Positions 8,962 through 18,586 are shown, numbered from the stretch's first letter. The stretch is DNA of 35,196 bases from Magnetococcales bacterium (GCA_015231965.1 JADGAP010000016.1:1-35196); one strand, 5' to 3'. Notes: generated by a model not told the origin, from the sequence alone. Numbers and translations are program-made.

Positions 8962-10353
8962 TCACTTCACCCGCCGCCACGCCTCGTGCAGGGCGGCCCG
9001 CACCGTGTCGACGGCGGTGCCTCCGGGGGCGCGGCGGGCGTTGATGGAGGACTCCACGGTCAGTACGTCCGGCGCCTCGGCGGTGATGCGCTCATCCACC
9101 CGTTGCATCTCCTCCACCGGCAGATCGCTCAAGCGTCGTCCGCTGGCCGCCGCCAGGGCGACGATCCGCCCCACCACGCCGTGGGCCTCGCGGAAGGGAA
9201 CCCCTTGCCGCACCAACCAGTCGGCCAGATCGGTGGCGGTGGCGTAGCCCTCCTCGGCCAGGGCGGCCATGCGCTGGGGACGGGGGGTGATGCCGGGAAC
9301 CAACTCGGAAATGGCCCGCACGCAATTTCTCGTCGTCTCCATCAGGTCGAACAGGGGCTCCTTGTCCTCCTGCATGTCCCGATTGTAGGCCAGGGGCAAC
9401 CCCTTCATGGTCACCAGCAGGGAGATCAACGCCCCATGGACCCGCCCCGTCTTGCCCCGCACCAGTTCCGCCACGTCGGGATTTTTCTTTTGCGGCATGA
9501 TGCTCGATCCGGTGCAAAAGGCGTCGGGCAGATCGATGAAGCCGAAGGCCGGAGACATCCAGAGAATCAACTCCTCGGCGAAGCGGGAGAGGTGGGTCAT
9601 GATCAACGAACAGGCGGCGGCCAGTTCGATGGCGAAATCCCGGTCCGAGACCGCGTCCAGCGAGTTGCGGCAGAGGCCGTCGAAGCCCAGTTCCCGGGCC
9701 ACCCACTCCCGGTCGATGGGGAAGGGCGTCCCGGCCAGCGCCGCCGCTCCCAAGGGCAGTTGATTCATGCGCCGCCTCAGGTCGGTGAGTCGGCCATGGT
9801 CCCGCTCCAGCATTTCGACGTAGGCCAAAAGGTGATGGGCGAAGCTCACCGGCTGGGCGATTTGCAGATGGGTGAAGCCGGGCATGACCGTCTCCACATG
9901 ATGTTGCGCCAGCCCCACCAACTGCCGCTGCAGGCCGCGAATCCCCTCCTCCGCCAGCAGATCCACCTCATCCCGCAGATAAAGACGGATGTCGGTGGCG
10001 ACCTGATCGTTGCGCGAGCGGGCGGTGTGCAACTTGCCCGCCGTCGGCCCGATAAGCTCCTTGAGCCGGGACTCCACGTGCATGTGGATGTCCTCCAGCC
10101 GGGGGGAAAAGGGGAGCTTCCCCTCCTCCAACTCCTGTTTCACCTGATCCAGCCCGCCGACGATGGCCCGCGCCTCGTCGTCGCCGAGGATCCCCTGCCG
10201 CGCCAACATCCGGGCATGGACCTGGGAGGCCCGGATGTCGTGGCGAAACAGCCGGTAATCGTAGTGAATGGAGGCGGAAAAGGCCTCCACGAAGGCGTCG
10301 GTGGGCTGGGTGAAACGGCCCCCCCAGGGTTTGGCGGCGTCGTGGCTGGTCAT
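8962..10353 (-). CDS. argH: Argininosuccinate lyase
   Basis: ArgH splits argininosuccinate into arginine and fumarate, the last step of arginine synthesis. It begins [27 protein letters not shown] and contains [61 protein letters not shown] and the fumarase/aspartase-superfamily signature [16 protein letters not shown]. The length of 463 residues matches the family. The ATG has GGAG 5 nt upstream. It lies downstream of argG with an 83-nt gap that contains a 9-bp GC hairpin. Confidence 0.98.
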   Translation of the reverse strand: MTSHDAAKPWGGRFTQPTDAFVEAFSASIHYDYRLFRHDIRASQVHARMLARQGILGDDEARAIVGGLDQVKQELEEGKLPFSPRLEDIHMHVESRLKELIGPTAGKLHTARSRNDQVATDIRLYLRDEVDLLAEEGIRGLQRQLVGLAQHHVETVMPGFTHLQIAQPVSFAHHLLAYVEMLERDHGRLTDLRRRMNQLPLGAAALAGTPFPIDREWVARELGFDGLCRNSLDAVSDRDFAIELAAACSLIMTHLSRFAEELILWMSPAFGFIDLPDAFCTGSSIMPQKKNPDVAELVRGKTGRVHGALISLLVTMKGLPLAYNRDMQEDKEPLFDLMETTRNCVRAISELVPGITPRPQRMAALAEEGYATATDLADWLVRQGVPFREAHGVVGRIVALAAASGRRLSDLPVEEMQRVDERITAEAPDVLTVESSINARRAPGGTAVDTVRAALHEAWRRVK

Positions 10354-10394
10354 CGGCGCTCCGTATGATTCTGGTGATGATCGCGAAAGGAGAA

Positions 10395-10422
10395 CCGGGC
10401 CGGAGGCCTCCCCCCGGCCCGG
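10395..10422 (-). repeat. GC-rich hairpin between argG and argH
   Basis: Perfect 9-bp arms (10395-10403 with 10414-10422, CCGGGCCGG type) enclose a 10-nt loop. No clear T-run follows on the minus strand, so it is more likely a transcript-processing or stability element, or a weak terminator. Confidence 0.45.
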
Positions 10423-10436
10423 CGCGAAACTCCCGG

Positions 10437-11654
<1,218 letters not shown>

Positions 11655-11699
11655 TGCGCTCTCCTTGCGAATCTTGCGAATCTTGACCAACCCCCTGCG

Positions 11700-11727
11700 A
11701 AAAAGCCCCGGCGGCCCAACGCCGCCG
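11700..11727 (-). terminator. Terminator-like hairpin between argF and argG
   Basis: On the minus strand a 7-bp GC stem (11709-11715 with 11721-11727) with a 5-nt loop is followed by GGGGC and then five T residues (complement of 11700-11704). It lies between the argF stop and the argG start. It could end or attenuate transcription from argD/argF before argG. Confidence 0.6.
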
Positions 11728-11746
11728 CTTTAAGCCGACGTCCGGA

Positions 11747-12730
11747 TCACCATCCGGAGCCGCCGCGCATCAACCATTCCAAAATCGCCTTCTGCACGTG
11801 CAGGCGATTTTCCGCCTCGTCCCACACCACCGATTGAGGGCCGTCGATCACCTCGGCGGAGACCTCCTCGCCGCGATGGGCGGGCAGGCAGTGCATGAAC
11901 AGGGCCTCCTTGTCGGCCAGGGCCATCAGGGGACCGTCCACCACGTAGCCTTTAAAGGCCTCCTGCCGCCGCAGCCGCTCCTCCTCCTGGCCCATGGAGG
12001 TCCAGACGTCGGTGGTCACCAGATGAGCCCCGGCGGCGGCCTCCCGGGGATCCCGCACCACCTCCACCGAGGCGTTGGCCCCCGATTCGGCGATGAGGCG
12101 GCGGGTTTTGTCCAGCACCGCGTCGCAGGGTTGATACTCCCGGGGGCAGGCGATGACCAGATGGAACCCCGCCATGCGGGCCGCCTGAATCCAGGTGTTG
12201 GCCATGTTGTTGCCATCGCCGATCCAGGCCACCTTCTTGCCCCGCAGGGAGCCCACCCCCCGCTGCTCCTCGAAGGTGAAGAGATCCGCCAGCACCTGAC
12301 AGGGATGAAAGCTGTCCGACAGACCGTTGATCACCGGAATGCCGGCGTGTTGCGCCATCAGCTCCACGTTTTGGTGGGCGAAGGTGCGCACCATCAGGCC
12401 ATCGACGTAACGGGACAACACCCGGGCGCTGTCGGCGATGGGTTCGCCCCGCCCCAACTGCAACTCCCGCGACGACAAAAACAACGCCATCCCCCCCAAT
12501 TGAAACATCCCCGCCTCGAAGGAGACCCGGGTGCGGGTGGAGGATTTTTCAAAAATCATCCCCAGGGTGCGTCCCTCCAGGGTGCGGTGGGGCTCCCCCC
12601 GATGTTGCATTCCCTTGAGGACGCCCGCCCGGTGAAACAGATGGGACATCTCCTCCGGACGCACGTCGTCCAGGGTCAAGAGATCGTGTTTTTTGGGGAG
12701 AGGATTAGGCATGGGGTTATCCAAGTTCAC
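11747..12730 (-). CDS. argF: Ornithine carbamoyltransferase
   Basis: ArgF makes citrulline from ornithine and carbamoyl phosphate. The carbamoyl-phosphate site FEKSSTRTRVSFEAGMFQLGG, the HPCQVLADLFTFEE motif and the ornithine-side motif MHCLPAHRGEEVSAEV are all present. Length is about 327 residues. The frame opens at GTG 12730, and an in-frame ATG at 12712 (MPNPLPKKHDLL) is an alternative; neither has a strong ribosome-binding site. Upstream is the cyclase-like gene, 46 nt away, which separates argF from argD. Confidence 0.97.
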   Translation of the reverse strand: MNLDNPMPNPLPKKHDLLTLDDVRPEEMSHLFHRAGVLKGMQHRGEPHRTLEGRTLGMIFEKSSTRTRVSFEAGMFQLGGMALFLSSRELQLGRGEPIADSARVLSRYVDGLMVRTFAHQNVELMAQHAGIPVINGLSDSFHPCQVLADLFTFEEQRGVGSLRGKKVAWIGDGNNMANTWIQAARMAGFHLVIACPREYQPCDAVLDKTRRLIAESGANASVEVVRDPREAAAGAHLVTTDVWTSMGQEEERLRRQEAFKGYVVDGPLMALADKEALFMHCLPAHRGEEVSAEVIDGPQSVVWDEAENRLHVQKAILEWLMRGGSGW

Positions 12731-12776
12731 GTTACGGAGAAATACTCAAAAGCAATCCATGGTCCAGATCCAGTCC

Positions 12777-13955
12777 TCACGGTGGGTTCACGCCATGTCG
12801 CGTAGCCATCAATCCAAGTGCTTCCACCGTGTCATCCGGATCTTCCAAGGTTTCCGTACCATAAGAATCAGGCGGCGTATCGGTACGGGATTTGTTCCAC
12901 AACGCCGCCAAGACTCTCAACCTCTTCCGATGCCTTTCCGGAACATCGATGGAATCCTCCAGGGAATCCCGGTTCCATACAAAGGGACGCATGACATGAC
13001 CGCCCTCCTGGGACGCGAAAAACGCCTCACAAAATTCCTGAACCGCTTGAGCTTCGGGCATCTTTTGATCCTTCAGTTTATCTTCAAGATCGTGTAGCGA
13101 TTTATTGGGCTCGGAATCCTCCATGTCTATCCAAAAAAAGGGGTAGGGGCGTCCAGCCGTAACGCCCTTCAACTCGATTCCGCCATCATATCGAAAAAAC
13201 ATCGTCAACTCTGGATCGTTCCTGACAAGATCACTCACATTACGGTAGGTGCTGGAAAGCATCCACGCCAGATCCACCGTCAGCGCCAGCTTTCTTGGCG
13301 TTGCGCGAGTAGCGACCCGGAATCCCGTGTCCATTGAAGGACCGATGAAGTCGCGAATCAGCCCCGCGCGCCCGAAGGGCTCCGGCGAATAATACGTATT
13401 CAGGCATTTCATGTTGGAAACGACGGAGTCGTCGTCATCGCAATCATCTTCAAGACGACCGCGGAATCTCGACCTTAATACGACTTCCGTGTTGTTGACG
13501 GGAAATCCCGCGAGCCATGCCGCCGCCTTGAGGTCCAATTTTGGAAACTTGCTTTTCAACTCGGGACGATACTGATTGACCGCCATCTTCCAGGCGAGTA
13601 CGCATGTCAGGATTTGATGTTGATCGCTGATTATTTTCTGATAAATGACCTCGTCTCCTGCGGCTTTCCAAAATTCAGGTGCCTCGCCGGGTTGCCATCT
13701 TTTACGAGTTCTCAGGAGATGGGACGTCCTTTGCCAATAATCAGCGAAGTATTTTTCGATTCTTCCATAAAATTGCGTAATAGGAACAAACCACGGCTCC
13801 GACGTCGCCTCATCCGCCTGATCTCCACCTCCCTTGGAGGCATCCTGCTTGAAAGCCGTCGAGTTGACGACATCGACGCTCAAGAAAAGCCTCAACTTGG
13901 GATGAAGAAATTCCGGCCAAGTTTCCGGCGGCGGATCTCGGTCATGTTCGCTCAA
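12777..13955 (-). CDS. Divergent class III nucleotidyl cyclase-like protein
   Basis: The 392-residue product has the layout of a class III adenylate/guanylate cyclase catalytic domain. LRLFLSVDVVNSTAF at 21-35 supplies a metal-binding Asp (D28). FWKAAGDEVIYQ at 95-106 supplies the second (D101), with K97 at the usual base-recognising position. LKAAAWLAGFPVNNTEVVL at 142-160 fits the central strand. FIGPSMDTGFRVATRATPRKLALTVDLA at 203-230 sits where cyclases carry the D-x-x-N-x-x-x-R motif, but the Asn position is not conserved. No membrane helix or sensor domain is visible; the C-terminal ~170 residues are unrecognised. The start is TTG at 13955, overlapping the peptidase stop by 4 nt with GGAGAG 8 nt upstream, so the two are probably translationally coupled. 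Composition is less GC-rich than the flanking arg genes. The cyclase fold is well supported by motifs; the activity and nucleotide used are unknown. Confidence 0.75.
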   Translation of the reverse strand: MSEHDRDPPPETWPEFLHPKLRLFLSVDVVNSTAFKQDASKGGGDQADEATSEPWFVPITQFYGRIEKYFADYWQRTSHLLRTRKRWQPGEAPEFWKAAGDEVIYQKIISDQHQILTCVLAWKMAVNQYRPELKSKFPKLDLKAAAWLAGFPVNNTEVVLRSRFRGRLEDDCDDDDSVVSNMKCLNTYYSPEPFGRAGLIRDFIGPSMDTGFRVATRATPRKLALTVDLAWMLSSTYRNVSDLVRNDPELTMFFRYDGGIELKGVTAGRPYPFFWIDMEDSEPNKSLHDLEDKLKDQKMPEAQAVQEFCEAFFASQEGGHVMRPFVWNRDSLEDSIDVPERHRKRLRVLAALWNKSRTDTPPDSYGTETLEDPDDTVEALGLMATRHGVNPP

Positions 13956-14500
13956 TGAACCAACTCTCCAGTCAGCCCCAGAGAGTCCGCACGAATTTTC
14001 GCTGCGGAAACGGATACATCGAAATGCTTGGCGATGGCCATCGGATCGCCGTCATTCTCGAAGAAGACGTTGCGAAACGCTGATTCCGGCATGAGAAACG
14101 CCGCGGCGAACCAGTGCGCCTCGGATTCGGTTCTGCCCGACCCGTATCGGGCCACTTTCAAGGGCCGTTGATCTTGTTTCAGGATCTTCAGCGGATACAG
14201 AAAGTGGAGGATGTAATGGCCGATCTCGTGCGCAATGGTGAACCGATCCCGTTCATGGCTGGAGCTGCGTCCAAGATAGATCTTGAAGTCGCCTACGCCG
14301 TCAATTTGAATGGAACCGTCCATGGTGGAGTCGAGATCCCAGAAATTCTGGAAGATGATCTTCCCTCCCATTTGCTCGACGATAGGCGGCATGGGAGTTC
14401 CCGGCTTGTATTCAAGCTGCCTGGCGACGGATTCCGCCAGTTGCATCACGGACTGTTTCGTCAGATTGCATGGTTCCGGTCCACTGTACGCGCTTTCCAT
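13952..14500 (-). CDS. ImmA/IrrE-family zinc metallopeptidase
   Basis: The product is about 182 residues and has the zinc motif FTIAHEIGHYILHF (HEIGH at 91-95) and a downstream ESEAHWFAAAFLMP segment, whose Glu should be the third ligand. The C-terminal AIAKHFDVSVSAAKIRADSLGL helix pair is standard for ImmA/IrrE proteins. Family members cleave specific transcriptional repressors (for example ImmR or DdrO) upon a signal. No helix-turn-helix domain is fused and no repressor gene is adjacent. I place the start at ATG 14500, preceded by GGGAGA, rather than GTG at 14530, which lacks such a site. The stop overlaps the TTG of the cyclase-like gene. The pair interrupts the arginine cluster between argD and argF. 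Confidence 0.9.
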   Translation of the reverse strand: MESAYSGPEPCNLTKQSVMQLAESVARQLEYKPGTPMPPIVEQMGGKIIFQNFWDLDSTMDGSIQIDGVGDFKIYLGRSSSHERDRFTIAHEIGHYILHFLYPLKILKQDQRPLKVARYGSGRTESEAHWFAAAFLMPESAFRNVFFENDGDPMAIAKHFDVSVSAAKIRADSLGLTGELVH

Positions 14501-14553
14501 CGTCGCTCTCCCGTGTTCGCGCGTGATCACCCGACAGTTTAGACGATTTCAAC

Positions 14554-15723
14554 CTAGAAAAGGTCCGTCATGGCCCCATCGAGAATGGCCACGGCCTGGT
14601 CCATCTCCGCTTCACTGACCACCAGGGGGGGGAGCATGCGCAGGGTGGTTCCCAGTTGGCAGCTGATGAGCAACCCCCGGGAGAGACAGATGGCGTTGAG
14701 TTCCTCGGCGGGGCAGTTGAGTTCCACCCCCACCATCAACCCCCGCCCCCGCACCTGCTTGACCAGCTTGTGCCGTTGGATGAGGGGTTGCAGCTTGGCC
14801 CGCAACTGTTCGCCCTTGGCCGTCACCGAGGCCAGCAGGCCGTCATCCAGCAGAACCTCCAGGGTGGCGAGGGCGGCGGCGCAGGCCAGGGGATTGCCGC
14901 CGAAGGTGGAGCCGTGGGAACCCTGGGAAAAGGAGGCGGCCACCTCGGCCTTGGCCAGGCAGGCCCCCATGGGAACCCCGCCGGCGATGGCCTTGGAGGC
15001 GGTCATGATGTCCGGAACCACGTCGCTCCACTGATGAGCCCACATTTTGCCGGTGCGGCCCATCCCGGTCTGCACCTCGTCCAGCACCAGCAACAGGCCA
15101 TGGCGGTCGGCGATGTCACGCAACGCCGCCAGATAGCCCTCCTCCGGCAGCCGCACCCCGCCCTCGCCCTGGATCGGCTCCATCAGGATGGCGGCGGTGT
15201 AGGGTCCGATGGCCTTTTCCACCGCCGCCGGATCGTTGTACGGCACGTAGTGGAAGCCGGGCAGCAGCGGATCGTACCCTTTATGCACCTTGCTCTGGCC
15301 GGTGGCCGAGAGGGTGGCCATGGTCCGCCCGTGGAAGCTGTTTTCCGCCGTGATGATCTCGAAGCGTCCGGGCAGGCCCCGGTCCTTCATGCATTTGCGC
15401 ACCAGCTTGATGGCCGCTTCGTTGGCCTCGGCACCGCTGTTGCAAAAAAAGACCTGATCGGCGAAACAGGTGGACACCAACCGCTCGGCCAACCGCTCTT
15501 GCAGCGGAATGCGGTAGAGATTGGAGGTGTGCATCAGGGTTCCGGCCTGACGGCGGATCGCCTCCACCACCTTGGGGTGGCAGTGGCCCAGATTGTTCAC
15601 TCCGATGCCGGAGAGAAAATCCAGATATTCCTTGCCCTGCGAATCCCACAGCCGAACCCCCTCCCCCCGCTCGAAAGCGACGGGAAAACGTCCGTAGGTG
15701 GGCATGACCGCGCTGCTGTTCAT
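14554..15723 (-). CDS. argD: Acetylornithine aminotransferase
   Basis: ArgD is a PLP class III aminotransferase that makes N-acetylornithine. Motifs include LDFLSGIGVNNLGHCHPKVVEAI, FFCNSGAEANEAAIKLVRK, SFHGRTMATLSATGQ, EPIQGEGGVRLPEEGYL, LLVLDEVQTGMGRTGKMWAHQ and TASKAIAGGVPMGACLAK, where the lysine is the expected PLP residue. I favour ATG 15723 because GGAG lies about 6 nt upstream; ATG 15735 in the same frame has none. The length is 389 residues, normal. It probably heads the argD-F-G-H group, now split by the peptidase/cyclase islet. Confidence 0.97.
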   Translation of the reverse strand: MNSSAVMPTYGRFPVAFERGEGVRLWDSQGKEYLDFLSGIGVNNLGHCHPKVVEAIRRQAGTLMHTSNLYRIPLQERLAERLVSTCFADQVFFCNSGAEANEAAIKLVRKCMKDRGLPGRFEIITAENSFHGRTMATLSATGQSKVHKGYDPLLPGFHYVPYNDPAAVEKAIGPYTAAILMEPIQGEGGVRLPEEGYLAALRDIADRHGLLLVLDEVQTGMGRTGKMWAHQWSDVVPDIMTASKAIAGGVPMGACLAKAEVAASFSQGSHGSTFGGNPLACAAALATLEVLLDDGLLASVTAKGEQLRAKLQPLIQRHKLVKQVRGRGLMVGVELNCPAEELNAICLSRGLLISCQLGTTLRMLPPLVVSEAEMDQAVAILDGAMTDLF

Positions 15724-15755
15724 CCTCCGCTCCATGAATAAACGTCAAAATGTTC

Positions 15756-15784
15756 TTTTTAGTCCAACCGTCCCCGGGGTTCAA
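15756..15784 (-). promoter_or_regulatory. Possible argD promoter
   Basis: On the minus strand TTGAAC (complement of 15779-15784) and TAAAAA (complement of 15756-15761) are 17 nt apart in an AT-rich pocket between the adaptor gene and argD. The match to the -10 consensus is only fair. Confidence 0.35.
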
Positions 15785-16944
15785 TTCTTTTTTTCACGAA
15801 TCTCCGGCGGAATCGCCTCGCCGGAGTGGGCGGGAAGGGGTTCCACGGCCAGGGGGGCTCCTTCCTGGAGCCCTTCCCGCCCGGCCACCACCACTTGGGC
15901 GGCGCGCACCCCCTCCGGCAGCGGGACGGGACGCCCTTCCCGGGCCTCCGGCAGGGGGAGAAAGCGGGCCTTGCCCTGATCCACGACAAACACCCCCAGC
16001 CCTCCGTCGCGGCGCACCAGCAGGTTGGAGGGAAGATGGGGTTCCGCCCGCGTCCAGCGCAGCACTCCGGCGGACCCCGGCGGGGCGAGATGGGCGGTGA
16101 AGCGGAAACGCCCCTCCCGGGTGCGGCTCCGTTCGTCCAGCAGCGCCGACAGGGCACGCAACGTCACGGGATGCTCGCCCCCCACCGCGACAAAGCGCAG
16201 CCCCTCGCCCCGGGAGGCCTCTTCCGCCTCCTCTGGACGAAACCGGGCCGAAACCTCCACCCGGGCCGGGTCCACCAGACGAAAGAGGGGGGTTCCGGGG
16301 GCGATCCAGGCCCCGACCTGGGCCATCCGTTCCGCCACGATCCCGGCGAAGGGGGCCTGGATGCGGGTTTTGTCCAAACGCAGCCGCGCCTCCTCCACCA
16401 TCGCCTCCTGACGTCGCAGCGCGGCGGCCAGGGAGGTCTGCTCCGTCTCCCGTCGTTCCAGCGCCTCCCGCGAGGCGTGATCCTGGCGGGTCAACTCCTT
16501 GGCCCGACTCCACAAGCGCCGGGCCAGTTGCAACTCGGACAGGAGCCGATCCCGATCCGCCTGGGCCTGTTCCAGGGCGAGGCGCTGGGGCCAGTCGTCG
16601 AGGCGGGCCAGCACCGCCCCCGCCGCCACCCGCTCCCCGACCTCCGCCCCGATTTCGCCGACGATCCCGGCAATTTCGGGGCTCAACAGACTGTCGTTCA
16701 GACTGATCGCCACCGCCGGGGCCTCGCCCTGGGGATGGAAGGCCAGCGCCAGGATGGGGGCGGCGGTCACGCGCAAGGGGGCACCGCCGGAGGACAAGGC
16801 GTTCTCCGGCGCGGCGGGAGCGGCCCGAAGCTCCGGGGCGACGATGAGCGCCAGAACGAGGACGAGGAGCGCCGCCCCTCTCCCCATGCCCCGGAACCCT
16901 CCCAGATTCGGAGGCATCGCCTTGATCAACCTACGGAAGTCCAT
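15781..16944 (-). CDS. RND-type efflux periplasmic adaptor (membrane fusion protein)
   Basis: The 387-residue protein starts with a basic region and a hydrophobic helix (GAALLVLVLALIVAPELRAAPA) that fits a Sec signal peptide. A split biotinyl/lipoyl-like domain follows: SPEIAGIVGEIGAEVGERVAAGAVLARLDDW, then a long alpha-helical hairpin at about 105-170, then DKTRIQAPFAGIVAERMAQVGAWIAPGTPLFRLVDPARVEVSARF. A beta-barrel and a membrane-proximal domain (VVVAGREGLQEGAPLAVEP) complete the fold. These are features of AcrA/HlyD-like adaptors that link inner-membrane pumps to outer-membrane channels. The start at ATG 16944 is set by family extent. No pump or channel gene is adjacent: argD follows and rluD precedes (32-nt gap). 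The partner is therefore unknown. Confidence 0.88.
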   Translation of the reverse strand: MDFRRLIKAMPPNLGGFRGMGRGAALLVLVLALIVAPELRAAPAAPENALSSGGAPLRVTAAPILALAFHPQGEAPAVAISLNDSLLSPEIAGIVGEIGAEVGERVAAGAVLARLDDWPQRLALEQAQADRDRLLSELQLARRLWSRAKELTRQDHASREALERRETEQTSLAAALRRQEAMVEEARLRLDKTRIQAPFAGIVAERMAQVGAWIAPGTPLFRLVDPARVEVSARFRPEEAEEASRGEGLRFVAVGGEHPVTLRALSALLDERSRTREGRFRFTAHLAPPGSAGVLRWTRAEPHLPSNLLVRRDGGLGVFVVDQGKARFLPLPEAREGRPVPLPEGVRAAQVVVAGREGLQEGAPLAVEPLPAHSGEAIPPEIREKKN

Positions 16945-16976
16945 GGTTATCGAACCCCTCCCAACCCGCCCCCGGA

Positions 16977-18083
16977 TCACCCCAGGGAGCGCAATGCTTC
17001 GATCAAGCCCGCCAGATCCTCCGGCAGGGGGGCGGAAAAACGCATGGTTCGCCCGGACAGGGGGTGAACGAAGGTCAACTTGGCGGCGTGCAACGCCTGC
17101 CGGGGAAATTCCTCCACCACGCGCCGCACCTCGGCGGGCCAGCGTCCTGGGGGGTGGAATGGCTTGCCATAGACCGGATCCCCCAGCAGGGCGTGGGCGA
17201 TGTGGGCCATGTGGACCCGAATCTGGTGGGTTCGGCCGGTCTCCAGCCGACAGGCGAGGAGGGCCACCCCGGAAAAGCGTTCCACCACCCGCCAGTGGGT
17301 GACGGAGCGCCGCCCGCCGTGGGGGACCACGGCCATGCGGGTGCGGGCGGTTTCGTGTCGGCCGATGGGGGCGTCCACGGTTCCGGAGGAGGCGTTGAAA
17401 ACGCCCCGCGCCACCGCCCAATACGTGCGGAACGCCGAATGGTCCTGAAACTGCTCCGCCAGTTTGCGGTGGGCGACGTCGGATTTGGCGGCGACGATCA
17501 AGCCGCTGGTCTCCTTGTCCAGGCGATGGACGATCCCCGGACGCTCCACCCCGCCGATCCCCGACAATCCCCCGGCGCAGTGGTGCAGCAGGGCGTTGAC
17601 CAGGGTTCCGTCGGGGGCACCCGCCCCGGGGTGGACCGTCAGGCCCGCCGGTTTGTCGATCACGATGAGGGATTCATCCTCGAAGACCACCACCAGCGGG
17701 ATCGCCTGGGGGACGACCAGGGAATGGCGCGGCGGAATCAAGGTCGCCGCCACCCTCTCCCCGCCCCGCAATTTCACCCCCGGATCCAGGGTCACGACCC
17801 CATCCCGGGTCAACCTCCCCTCCTTCACCACCCGTTGCCACTCCGCCCGGCTGCGGGAGGGGTCCAGCGCCGCCAGGATTTTATCCATCCGCTCCCCCCG
17901 GGCCGTCTCCGGAATCTCCAGGGTAAGAACCACCGGCTCCCCCTCGGCGGCGAGGTTTATGGACAGAAGTTCATCCTCTGGCGTATCCTGCTCGTCGTTT
18001 TCCTCGATCTCCCCGGTTTCCTCGATCTCCGCGGATTCCGCCTCGTTCACCGCCAACCCGCGGGAGGGTCCATCCTTGCCCAT
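16977..18083 (-). CDS. rluD: 23S rRNA pseudouridine synthase, RluD type
   Basis: RluD-family enzymes convert uridines in 23S rRNA helix 69 to pseudouridine. An S4-like domain (ERMDKILAALDPSRSRAEWQRVVKEGRLTRDGVVTLDPGVKLRGGERV) is followed by the catalytic core: VVFEDESLIVIDKPAGLTVHPGAGAPDGTLVNALLHHC, then GIVHRLDKETSGLIVAAKSDVAH with the HRLDKxTSG active-site Asp, and LETGRTHQIRVHMAHIAHALLGDPVYG. The N-terminus has an acidic stretch rich in Glu. The start is uncertain: ATG 18083 would overlap the divergent gene by 8 nt, while GTG 18050 or TTG 18056 would not. None has a clear ribosome-binding site. Confidence 0.94.
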   Translation of the reverse strand: MGKDGPSRGLAVNEAESAEIEETGEIEENDEQDTPEDELLSINLAAEGEPVVLTLEIPETARGERMDKILAALDPSRSRAEWQRVVKEGRLTRDGVVTLDPGVKLRGGERVAATLIPPRHSLVVPQAIPLVVVFEDESLIVIDKPAGLTVHPGAGAPDGTLVNALLHHCAGGLSGIGGVERPGIVHRLDKETSGLIVAAKSDVAHRKLAEQFQDHSAFRTYWAVARGVFNASSGTVDAPIGRHETARTRMAVVPHGGRRSVTHWRVVERFSGVALLACRLETGRTHQIRVHMAHIAHALLGDPVYGKPFHPPGRWPAEVRRVVEEFPRQALHAAKLTFVHPLSGRTMRFSAPLPEDLAGLIEALRSLG

Positions 18084-18390
18084 TCTCAAAGCCATCGTCA
18101 TCCTCGGGGGGCTTGCCCTGCTGGTTGGATTCGCCATGCTTTTCCAGCAATATCGCTCCGATTCCGCGGCCAAGGAGAAAGGGCGCGCCACCCTGGAGCG
18201 TCCCGTCCCCCTGCCGGAAGGGAGCAAGGTGAACGAGATCATCGCCCACCCCAACGGCTTGACGGTGGTCATTCAATCCGCCGACGATCAAGTGCTGAGC
18301 CTGCTCTTCGTCGATCGCAACGGCGACCCGCAAAAAATCGTCACCCTCACCGCCACCGGCGGTCTCTCCGGGATGAAGGCGAGCCGATGA
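18076..18390 (+). CDS. Small single-helix membrane protein, DUF6476-like
   Basis: This 104-residue product starts at TTG 18076, which has GGGAGGG 7 nt upstream; there is no nearby ATG. The N-terminus is one membrane helix (ILKAIVILGGLALLVGFAMLFQQY), followed by a polar domain ending in IIAHPNGLTVVIQSADDQVLSLLFVDRNGDPQKIVTLTA. Small proteins of this design (DUF6476) are often divergent from rluD in alphaproteobacteria, and this arrangement is seen here. The 5' end overlaps or abuts that of rluD. Function unknown. The assignment to DUF6476 is from memory of layout and gene order and needs a profile search. Confidence 0.7.
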   Translation: MPILKAIVILGGLALLVGFAMLFQQYRSDSAAKEKGRATLERPVPLPEGSKVNEIIAHPNGLTVVIQSADDQVLSLLFVDRNGDPQKIVTLTATGGLSGMKASR

Positions 18391-18450
18391 GTTCCGCCGC
18401 GAACAGGCGTTCCATGCCCTCGGGCTTCCTGTTTCTGGTTTCTGGCAACG

Positions 18451-18491
18451 TGGGATGGTCCATCACCCAACGACGATCATGAACCATCCCA
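18451..18491 (+). repeat. Inverted repeat downstream of the small membrane protein gene
   Basis: Nine-base arms (18451-18459 with 18483-18491, TGGGATGGT type) with a 23-nt loop lie 60 nt after the stop codon. No T-run follows, so a terminator role is uncertain. Confidence 0.35.
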
Positions 18492-18586
18492 GAGTCCCCC
18501 GCAAGAAGTCAAAAATCTCCCATCGATCGGCCTGGTAGAGTAGTTCCAAATCAATTTTGCACATTGCCAACTAAAAAAATTTCGCT

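Noticed and set aside
12777-14500. Full Pycsar system
   Set aside because: A typical Pycsar effector (TIR or membrane protein with a cyclic-nucleotide-binding domain) is not present; only the cyclase-like protein and a peptidase are seen, so it is reported as a separate candidate.
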